Assembly: GCA_903910005.1 (NCBI GenBank)
Contig: CAIVXW010000186.1
Span: 1-6,716, forward strand
Origin: an uncultured Methylococcaceae bacterium
Lineage (GTDB): Bacteria; Pseudomonadota; Gammaproteobacteria; Methylococcales; Methylococcaceae
Reading direction: 5' to 3'
DNA: 6,716 nt
The notes under the pieces were generated by a model. The model had not been told where the DNA came from and did not search any database. It saw nothing but the letters and a program-made list of their open reading frames with translations. How positions within the stretch are numbered: position 1 is the first letter of the stretch; each line of letters opens with the position of its first letter. Shown here piece after piece: positions 1 to 6,260 of the stretch. The position numbers and the translations under genes are program-made.

Positions 1-79
1 AAAGGCGGCAATTATTGTGAAAAACGAGGGGTTCGTCAAGTAGTTGCTGACGGAATGTTGCGAGCAAATAAACTGTCCG

Positions 80-655
80 GGGTAGTAGCACGTAATCTGC
101 CGGTTTTCATGGAGCCAGCACGAGGTGGCGATGAGACGGACGGAATGGCGAGAAGAGACCCGGAAAATGAGGTTCGAAGAAGCATACGGTGATTGGCAAG
201 CGCGGCGGTTGACGCAGGAGGAGGCGGCCAGACTGCTGGGTGTGTGTGAAAGGACGTTTCGGCGGTATATAGACCGTTACGAGGAGGCGGGCCTGGAAGG
301 CTTGATCGACCAGCGATTGGAGCAAGTGTCGCACCGGCGAGCACCGGTGGATGAGGTGATGCGGCTGGTGGAGAACTACCGTAGCCGCCACGAGGGCTGG
401 AACGCCAGGCATTTCCATGCCTGGTACCGGAGGGATGGCGGTACGCGCAGCTATACCTGGGTGAAAAACCGGTTGCAGGCAGCCGGCGTGATGCAGCGGG
501 CACCGGCCAAAGGCAAACACAGAAAGCACCGGGAGCGCAGCCCGCTGCCGGGCATGATGCTGCATCAAGATGGTTCTACGCACTTGTGGGTGCCGGGACG
601 GTACTGGGACCTGATTGTGACGATGGACGACGCCACCAATGAGCATTACTCCCTG
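80..655 (+). mobile_element. Remnant of an ISNCY-like insertion sequence, right part missing
   Basis: The transposase fragment and the short leader before it are what remains of an insertion sequence. Similarity to a transposase stops near position 650-655, and the 3' end of a minus-strand gene begins immediately after. The right half of the element, including the distal catalytic region and right inverted repeat, is therefore missing. No matching inverted repeat or target duplication can be recognised, so the left boundary (given as about 80) is a guess. It must lie before the transposase start at 131. Confidence 0.5.
131..655 (+). pseudogene. ISNCY-like transposase, 3'-truncated
   Basis: This is the N-terminal part of a DDE transposase that would cut and join insertion-sequence ends. 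An N-terminal helix-turn-helix is clear at about residues 27-58 (LTQEEAARLLGVCERTFRR), followed by a basic linker (GKHRKHRERS). The start of the RNase H-like catalytic core follows: LHQDGS with Asp147, and VTMDDA with Asp166/167. Family members usually continue for a further 200 or more residues with the catalytic Glu. Here family-like sequence ends around HYS (residues 172-174). The frame then runs through unrelated DNA, antisense to the neighbouring gene, to a stop at 737-739. ATG 131 is preferred because GAGG lies five bases upstream; GTG 125 is an alternative. The protein is almost certainly inactive. The assignment to the ISNCY group is from recalled family motifs, not a search. Confidence 0.75.
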
Positions 656-662
656 ACAACAG

Positions 663-1370
663 TCAGAAATCCAGCACGGTCAGTAATTGACGTGCTTCCC
701 GGACGATGCGTTCAGCAGCACTGTTCCAGCCGTGGGTGAGCAGAGGCTGTAGTTGGTTCGAGGACAGGGCACCAGACAGCCACGATAAAAACACCTGACG
801 TTCATTCGGGTCGAACAACCGCCCCTGTCGCCATTCATCTCCGGCCTGGGATAGTGCAATGAGGCTGGAAAGCCCGGGACGACAGGCTTGATAGGCCGCA
901 CTGTTCCCCGACAACAACAAGGGGGCCAGGAGCAGGTGATGGTTCTTCTGCCCCCAGTATGCCTGAGCGGTGCCGTGGTCATCCTGCTGCACGGCTTCTA
1001 CTGTTTCACGGATCAGGGTGGTCATGGATTCAAGTTGATCGGGATACAGCACGGCCAGTGTCTGCACCGCTTCAAAAAACAGCGGTTGTGCCCGCAACAG
1101 ATTCCGGCGATACACCGGCAAGTTTTCATCAAGGCCATCATCCAGTATGCGGGCATATAGATGGATGCGACCGGCACTCAAAATGGTGGTTTCCACGCGA
1201 GGTGCCAGCGATTCCGTCAAGAAAGGCTCCACCAGCCAAGCCATGAAAACAGGGAAGTACTCCACCACCGCGTCCAGTCGCCGCCGTGCTCGTCGGGCAA
1301 TGAGTGAGTCGCATTCGGTGTGTATCGCAGAAACATCCTGACTTAAGCCGGTTTTCAGGGTGGAGATCAT
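663..1370 (-). CDS. Class I isoprenoid synthase-fold protein (DDxxD), divergent
   Basis: The product is a 235-aa, mostly helical protein without a signal peptide. It carries an aspartate-rich motif DDGLDE at residues 77-82, inside the helix context LYARILDDGLDENLP. This is the hallmark that binds Mg-diphosphate in trans-prenyl diphosphate and terpene synthases. A basic/hydrophobic helix follows (GQKNHHLLLAPLLLSG, about 140-155). A possible second metal site is SQAGDEWRQG (174-183), where the usual QxxDDxxD is reduced to QxGDE. Typical prenyl synthases are about 300 aa, so this is a short, divergent member. Its substrate cannot be named, and catalysis is unproven. It lies 140 nt after the dynamin pair on the same strand. 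ATG 1370 is used because an in-frame TAG sits nine codons upstream, but no good ribosome binding site precedes it. The stop at 663-665 abuts the transposon scar, so the last residues may be non-native. Confidence 0.6.
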   Translation of the reverse strand: MISTLKTGLSQDVSAIHTECDSLIARRARRRLDAVVEYFPVFMAWLVEPFLTESLAPRVETTILSAGRIHLYARILDDGLDENLPVYRRNLLRAQPLFFEAVQTLAVLYPDQLESMTTLIRETVEAVQQDDHGTAQAYWGQKNHHLLLAPLLLSGNSAAYQACRPGLSSLIALSQAGDEWRQGRLFDPNERQVFLSWLSGALSSNQLQPLLTHGWNSAAERIVREARQLLTVLDF

Positions 1371-1510
1371 GGTGTTGAGGCAGGTGAAGTGGAACTACCT
1401 ATTGCTCAGGATGAGCATCGGGGATGGTCGCGCTCCCGGGGGAATAAATCTCTCGATCAAACCTGCCCGGTCGTATCACTACGATTTCCCGGCGAGTCGC
1501 CAGAACGCTT
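1371..1510 (-). other. Spacer between second dynamin gene and isoprenoid-synthase-like gene, with two small dyads
   Basis: This 140-nt gap has no coding frame on the minus strand. It holds an 11-nt near-palindrome, GGCGAGTCGCC, at 1491-1501. It also holds a 5-bp perfect inverted repeat around a four-base loop at 1471-1484 (TCGTA-TCAC-TACGA; loop GUGA in the minus-strand transcript). The second can be lengthened imperfectly by CCGG on both sides. Neither is followed by a T-run in the direction of transcription, so neither reads as an intrinsic terminator. They could shape mRNA processing or internal expression of the downstream gene, or be chance. Confidence 0.35.
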
Positions 1511-3748
1511 TCAAGCCAGTAAACGTATGCTTGCTGCAAGGGCTTTGGCTTCCTCCTGCAAGCGGGTCAGGGTTCGTTGTTTTTCTTCGGCGGTCGCTTC
1601 GGTTTGCTGGTACAGCCCATCCAGTTCCTGCAAGCGTTCATTGACCAGTGCGGTAACCCGTTCTTCCCAGTGATTTTTGGCGGCCGTTCGCAACAGTTCC
1701 TGCATACCGTCAATGTGCTGGTCAAAGCGGTTCAACCACCGACAGACCGCTTGTTCCGCATAGTGCCGAAGCAGTTTCTGGCGTTGAATCTGCTGATATT
1801 CCTCTGCGTCCCTATATGCCCGCTCTGCCTGAGCCTGAAGTTGTTGCAGGTGCCCTTCCAGATGGGCCTGTTCCTTCTGGCTTTGCTCCAGTGCCCAGCC
1901 CGTCAGTTGCCGCTCCTGCACCGTTTTTTCATTGAGGGACAGGGCCTGTCTCAATTTGCGGGTTTCCTGTTCGATGTGGGTCAGGGTAGCCTGCTGTTGG
2001 GCGAGTGCTTCAGAATCGATGATTTTCATGCCCGATGGGGCACCGCCCATCGCAGAACCGAGCCGTTCCCCCCAATAACCAAACGAGAGCATTTCCAGTG
2101 CCCCCAGTTTGTCGAGAATCGGCTGGGGTATGTTTTTGTTTTGTAGGGCCTGGCCAATTTCCACGGTCTTGACGGCCACTTCCGTCACCTTGGCAACATC
2201 GACAGCAATTTTCGCTGTTTTGGCACCGATACCGATCAGGGACGCAATTTTGGTTCCCACTACAGTCGGGTTCGCCACGATCAAGCCTATATCCAGTGCT
2301 TCACCGAGCAGACGCCCGATCATGCGGGCGTTGCTTTTACCGGTTTCCCGAATGACATAAGGCAGCGGTTGGCTGGCCAGACTCTCGCGTTGCTGCAATA
2401 ACTCGAACAGGGCCAATTCTTCACCGCTCATGTCGGAAGGGTTCAGTTCGGCCAGTTTTCCTTCGAGACGAGCGATATCAGCCTGCTGTCTCATCAGTTC
2501 GTTTTGCAACTGTGTCAGTTGCCCGGCATCGAGAAAGACGGCTGCGTCCACGGTTTCCGGAGCGGGCAGACGCAGGTTGAATGCCGCAATTTGCGCTTCA
2601 GGCAAGGCAAGATCGCCATACTCATGCGACAACTGGCTGAAGGCACTCGCTACGGTTGCCAGCCTGGTTTTGAGCCAGTCATCCCCCTGACTTCCGAAGG
2701 TTTGCCAGTCGGCTTCGTTGACCAGCGTTTCCGCATGACACAGGAGTTGCGCGACGAGTTGGGTTCGTTCTGCGCTGGTAATTGCCTGACATTGTTCTTC
2801 GAGTCGGATCATGTCGGCCCGTTGCCGTTCATACAGCCCGGATTTGAACTCGACCAGTGCCTGTTTGCGCTGTATCAGCGTCTCATGCAGGCTTTGAATG
2901 TCTGCTTCTGATTGCGTCTCGCAGCGTTGCTGAAGGTCGGCGTTATGCCCCAGGGCATTTTCCAGCAGGGGTTTCAATTCAGCCTGGAAACGACACAGGC
3001 GGATCACCTCCCGATCCTGTCGGGCTTGTTGCAAAAAGGCCAGAATGGCCTGCCGCCCCAATCCGGCCTGATTACAGGGGGTCAAGGGCAACAATTGTTG
3101 GGTGGCTGTCTCGATTTCACGCGCCCATTGTTCGAGTGAAGGGACGGGTTCACCCCGGGCTTCAGCGTCTGTAATCACATCCCACTGGCTGACCAGTAGC
3201 TTGATGTGCTTGCCGGTTTGTCGGGCATGAGCCAGCGTATCCAGATCTTCGCGGGTTGGTCCCCTGGGGCTGATGAGATACAGCACGGCATCGGCCTGCT
3301 GAATCTGGGCCAGGGTATAGGCCCGGTGAGACGCCGAGAGACTGCCCAGTCCGGGCAGGTCGATGATGGAAATGCCCTGCAACCAGTCCAGCGGCAACTG
3401 AATAACAGCGCAGGCTGCCCCTTGCGGTGCCCGGGTGACTGCGGCAGCAAAGCGGGTTTCGTCCAGTTCCGTCACCGTGCCATCATGCGCCAACTGTTGC
3501 AGGCTACGGCGGGTGGCGTATTCAATGAAGGTGGGTAAGGCAGTGGTTTCTTCCAGGGCGGCTGGCAGCAGGGGTTTTCCGATCAACATGTTGAGCAAGC
3601 TGCTTTTGCCGACCGAAAAGGCACCGACCAGCGTAACCCGTAACGGCGTGTCAGTATTCAGGGTCGCAGTTGCCAGTTGTTCCAGCGGTTCATGCCAGTG
3701 GGGAGGCAAGGATGCCTGAAGTTCAGGGAGAAGTGTTGAATGGAGCAT
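1511..3748 (-). CDS. Dynamin-like GTPase with hydrophobic membrane segment (second of a pair)
   Basis: The product is a large bacterial dynamin-family GTPase of 745 aa. Numbered from ATG 3748, the P-loop is GAFSVGKSS (42-50), the switch-I threonines are TT in EETTALPT (68-69), and G3 is DLPG (130-133). The G4 position reads SQWD (187-190), keeping Asp but lacking the usual Lys. Helical, coiled-coil-rich sequence follows. A Gly/Ala/Ile-rich hydrophobic stretch at about 476-508 (from MIGRLLGEALDIGLIV through SLIGIG) is the likely membrane-binding paddle or hairpin, and Glu/Gln-rich coiled coil runs to the C-terminus. It probably hydrolyses GTP while tethering or remodelling membrane with the preceding dynamin. 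ATG 3748 has GAGGA eight bases upstream. The in-frame GTG at 3763 (750 aa) overlaps the previous stop by four bases but has no clear Shine-Dalgarno. Either start implies translational coupling. Confidence 0.88.
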   Translation of the reverse strand: MLHSTLLPELQASLPPHWHEPLEQLATATLNTDTPLRVTLVGAFSVGKSSLLNMLIGKPLLPAALEETTALPTFIEYATRRSLQQLAHDGTVTELDETRFAAAVTRAPQGAACAVIQLPLDWLQGISIIDLPGLGSLSASHRAYTLAQIQQADAVLYLISPRGPTREDLDTLAHARQTGKHIKLLVSQWDVITDAEARGEPVPSLEQWAREIETATQQLLPLTPCNQAGLGRQAILAFLQQARQDREVIRLCRFQAELKPLLENALGHNADLQQRCETQSEADIQSLHETLIQRKQALVEFKSGLYERQRADMIRLEEQCQAITSAERTQLVAQLLCHAETLVNEADWQTFGSQGDDWLKTRLATVASAFSQLSHEYGDLALPEAQIAAFNLRLPAPETVDAAVFLDAGQLTQLQNELMRQQADIARLEGKLAELNPSDMSGEELALFELLQQRESLASQPLPYVIRETGKSNARMIGRLLGEALDIGLIVANPTVVGTKIASLIGIGAKTAKIAVDVAKVTEVAVKTVEIGQALQNKNIPQPILDKLGALEMLSFGYWGERLGSAMGGAPSGMKIIDSEALAQQQATLTHIEQETRKLRQALSLNEKTVQERQLTGWALEQSQKEQAHLEGHLQQLQAQAERAYRDAEEYQQIQRQKLLRHYAEQAVCRWLNRFDQHIDGMQELLRTAAKNHWEERVTALVNERLQELDGLYQQTEATAEEKQRTLTRLQEEAKALAASIRLLA

Positions 3749-3756
3749 GGTAGGCG

Positions 3757-3761
3757 TCCTC
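3757..3761 (-). promoter_or_regulatory. Shine-Dalgarno of the second dynamin gene, overlapping the upstream stop codon
   Basis: Read on the minus strand, GAGGA lies eight bases before ATG 3748 and overlaps the TGA stop (3762-3760) of the upstream dynamin gene. Ribosomes finishing the first gene would be placed on this site, which supports coupled, balanced synthesis of the two proteins. It is also the reason for preferring ATG over GTG 3763. Confidence 0.6.
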
Positions 3762-6075
3762 ACTGTTGTAGCGCATTCTGAGTGACGGCCAGCAGATCAT
3801 CCACATCGTTCCGGGCCTGGGCCAGTTCGATTTTGCGCCGGTTGATTTCAGTTTCACCCTTTTGCAGCAATTCCTGAATTTCAGCCCGTTTTTCCCGTTT
3901 GGCGTTCAGGGGCTCCAGATATTGCTCGCGCACGCAAGCCTGCAGGGCGGCCAGTTGATCGTCAAAGACTTTCTGGATGGCATCCGCCACATGCGCTTCA
4001 AGGTACTGGATGCGCTGATCGAGTTGTCCTGAGGTGCGTTTGACCAGACGCTGCATGGCCTGGCGAACCAGATTGCCCTGACTTTCCTGGATTTGTTGTT
4101 CATAGGTGAGGCGCTGACGTTCCAGTTTGCTCAATTCCTGTTCATATTTCTTTTGAGCTTTTTCCAGTGACATGCGGAGACCGGTTTTGCGCTGCTCTTC
4201 GGCGATCAGCGTTTGCAGGAAAGTTTCCTTGTCCTGAAGGGCATTGAATTGTCGATCATACGCTTCTTTCCATGCCTTGACGTTGCTGTCATCGGTATAA
4301 GGGACATCCCCGTACTCTGCCTTGCTATACATCCCGCCTTCCTTGATTTGATCCCGGCGGTAACGGGTGGTCGGCGTGGGTTGCTGTCCCAGATTGTCAA
4401 TCAGCCGTTCGTGGCGGGTGATGGCTGCACGCACCGTCTCGATCTGCGCCTGATTGCTGGCTTGCCCGGACATTTCCTGCTGGATTCGCTCGATTTCATC
4501 CTGACTGGCAGTGATACGGTTTTCCAGTTCCAGTTTTTCCCGATGATGTTGTTCGATGTCGGAAAAATCGAGGTCGAAATGGACATCGAGCGACTGCAAT
4601 TCCACATTCATACCGGACAGTCGGCTGCGTACTTCACCTGCCTGCGCTTCCATTTGTTTGGCATAGTCGACCCGCAGACCTTCCAGGGTTTTGGCCAGTT
4701 CTTGTTTGCGGGTTTCCCAGGCCAGATTCACCTGCTCTGATACAGTGAGGAATTTCTCTTCCAGGTCGTCCGGCAGCCGGATGCTTTTGGCTCTCGTATT
4801 GACCAGTCGCCTGATATACCCCTCATCGATGCGATCTTCGATTTCGATTCTGAGTTCACGCAAGGGATAAACCAGTTCACGCTTGATGTTCTCGATGAGG
4901 GCACGGGCGGCACGGTCATGTTCTTCCCGCGAATCACGGGCGATTCCTTCGGCTTTTTGTTCCGTCCACTGAATATCCTGGTCAAAACTCTCCAGTTCCC
5001 GCTGCCGTTCGGTCAGGGTTTTGTCGGCTTCCAGTTGCTGCATTTCATCCGCCAGATTTTCGGACAACTGCTTTTGAATATGGGTTAGTTGCTGCAAGGG
5101 TTTGTGATAAATCTGTTCTACGGCTTCACCACTGGAAAACAGCGCGGCAATACGGTCAGCCAGGCGATCAATCCCGGAACGCCGTTGCTTGTCAGGTTCC
5201 TGACTCAAGGCCCAGTGTGCACTGACCGGAATGAGATTCTCGTCACCAATCAGGATTTCGATTTCATCTGACGGATGGTTTTGCAGAGATTTACGGAAAT
5301 TGGCGCGTATCACGTCCAGTTTTTCTGCGCTGCGTTCGGTTTCAGGCTTTTTCTGGTCGATGACATCATTCGGTTCCAGCACCTTGTCCCACCAGCCAAT
5401 CACCGTGATGAATTTGCGGAAATGGGTGCGCAGGGTGTTGTCGAGAAACTTCCACTCGGAAGCGGAACCACCCAATTGGGTAGTATTTTGTAACCACAGG
5501 GCAATATGGGCTTCAGCGATGGCTTTGCGGGTAATCTGTTCATGGTGCTGCATGACCGATTCCAGTCCGGGCGTGTCGATAAGCACCAGTCCCCTGTTCA
5601 GTAGCGGGTGATCCATGAACACGTCGATATGATCCAGGGTTTTGCGAATGTCGGCATGGCTGGCTTCCAGTTCGGTTCCCCAGCGGGTAAGGGAGTCTCC
5701 ATCTGACCAGGCAATTTCTTCGGGTGGCCTGTTGTCCTGGTAATACACCTTGATATGACGATCGGTGCGTCCGGGTGGCAGGGCATGGATGAAGGTATTG
5801 ATGGCCGTGGTAGCTTGCTGGGCAGTCGGCAGCAGGTTGATTTTCAGCAAGGCATTCAGCAGGCTGGACTTGCCGCGTGAAAACTCACCCAGAATCACCA
5901 GTCGCACGGCATCGGCATTCAGGGCTTTTTCGAGATCATCAAACTGGCTCAGGGTGGTTTTGAGTTGCTCGCTGCCAAACCCACTGAACAGTTGCCGGGT
6001 TCGGGCCAGATATTCCCGGGCCGATTGAACCTTGTGCTGACGTTCGCTGAGACTGCGCTGGATGGTGTCGGTCAT
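3760..6075 (-). CDS. Dynamin-like GTPase, coiled-coil rich (first of a pair)
   Basis: The product is a 771-aa dynamin-family GTPase. The GTPase domain occupies roughly residues 55-320: P-loop GEFSRGKSS (63-71), switch-I threonines in ATTAIN (88-93), G3 DTPG (167-170), and a degenerate G4 reading WWDK (218-221) in place of N/TKxD. The rest is long amphipathic helix rich in Glu, Gln, Arg and Lys, typical of a dynamin stalk. It is broken at about 553-592 by a non-helical linker with QQPTPTTRYRR and YGDVPYTDDS. No convincing transmembrane or hydrophobic paddle is seen, unlike the downstream partner. This suggests a heteromeric pair in which this protein is the soluble subunit (inference). ATG 6075 is chosen because AAGGAG lies six bases upstream. 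An in-frame ATG at 6165 would add 30 residues of poor, non-dynamin-like sequence. The function of the pair in this host is not known from sequence. Confidence 0.88.
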   Translation of the reverse strand: MTDTIQRSLSERQHKVQSAREYLARTRQLFSGFGSEQLKTTLSQFDDLEKALNADAVRLVILGEFSRGKSSLLNALLKINLLPTAQQATTAINTFIHALPPGRTDRHIKVYYQDNRPPEEIAWSDGDSLTRWGTELEASHADIRKTLDHIDVFMDHPLLNRGLVLIDTPGLESVMQHHEQITRKAIAEAHIALWLQNTTQLGGSASEWKFLDNTLRTHFRKFITVIGWWDKVLEPNDVIDQKKPETERSAEKLDVIRANFRKSLQNHPSDEIEILIGDENLIPVSAHWALSQEPDKQRRSGIDRLADRIAALFSSGEAVEQIYHKPLQQLTHIQKQLSENLADEMQQLEADKTLTERQRELESFDQDIQWTEQKAEGIARDSREEHDRAARALIENIKRELVYPLRELRIEIEDRIDEGYIRRLVNTRAKSIRLPDDLEEKFLTVSEQVNLAWETRKQELAKTLEGLRVDYAKQMEAQAGEVRSRLSGMNVELQSLDVHFDLDFSDIEQHHREKLELENRITASQDEIERIQQEMSGQASNQAQIETVRAAITRHERLIDNLGQQPTPTTRYRRDQIKEGGMYSKAEYGDVPYTDDSNVKAWKEAYDRQFNALQDKETFLQTLIAEEQRKTGLRMSLEKAQKKYEQELSKLERQRLTYEQQIQESQGNLVRQAMQRLVKRTSGQLDQRIQYLEAHVADAIQKVFDDQLAALQACVREQYLEPLNAKREKRAEIQELLQKGETEINRRKIELAQARNDVDDLLAVTQNALQQ

Positions 6076-6081
6076 GGTGGA

Positions 6082-6087
6082 CTCCTT
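6082..6087 (-). promoter_or_regulatory. Strong Shine-Dalgarno of the first dynamin gene
   Basis: On the minus strand AAGGAG stands six bases before ATG 6075. It is the best ribosome binding site in the window and fixes the start of the first dynamin gene, ruling against the longer frame from 6165. Confidence 0.75.
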
Positions 6088-6260
6088 TTTGATGGAATGA
6101 AAAACGGATGTACAGAATACGATAGGGGGGCGGCAGGTCGTGTCGTTCAGGTTGATTGAATTCATGCCGGGAAGGTCAAATTGACTGGTATCAGAATCTT
6201 GCGATTCAGGGCAATCGCTTGCAGGGGTAGATCACCGCCATTCCGAATAGAGATGACATG
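6088..6260 (-). other. Leader region upstream of the dynamin pair
   Basis: This gap separates the nuclease stop from the ribosome binding site of the first dynamin gene and should carry any promoter for the pair. A -35-like TTGACC is present on the minus strand at 6179-6174, but no good -10 hexamer lies 16-18 bases downstream, so no promoter is called. A perfect 6-bp inverted repeat with a 6-base loop lies at 6201-6218. Neither side has a T-run, so no terminator for the nuclease gene is visible and read-through into the dynamin genes is possible. Confidence 0.35.
6201..6218. repeat. Perfect 6-bp inverted repeat (GCGATT-6 nt-AATCGC)
   Basis: GCGATT and AATCGC flank the loop CAGGGC. The dyad lies 43 bases after the nuclease stop and about 125 bases before the first dynamin start. 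It could be an operator half-site pair or a weak mRNA hairpin. It is short enough to be chance. Confidence 0.3.

Noticed and set aside
36..646. Long minus-strand open frames opposite the transposase
   Set aside because: They are rich in Pro, Ser, Arg and His with no recognisable domain, and lie opposite a frame with clear helix-turn-helix and DDE motifs.
1577..2146. Plus-strand open frame of 189 codons inside the second dynamin gene
   Set aside because: It is antisense to the C-terminal coiled coil of a clear dynamin. The Phe/Leu/Gln-rich product is what the complement of Gln/Glu/Lys-rich helix codons gives.
6076..6165. N-terminal extension of the first dynamin starting at ATG 6165
   Set aside because: The extra 30 residues do not resemble dynamin sequence, and an excellent AAGGAG lies six bases before ATG 6075.
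6150..6180. Sigma-70 promoter with TTGACC at 6179-6174 on the minus strand
   Set aside because: No hexamer near TATAAT lies at a spacing of 16-18 bases, so only a -35-like match remains.
6201..6218. Intrinsic terminator of the nuclease gene
   Set aside because: The 6-bp dyad has no following T-run in either direction.
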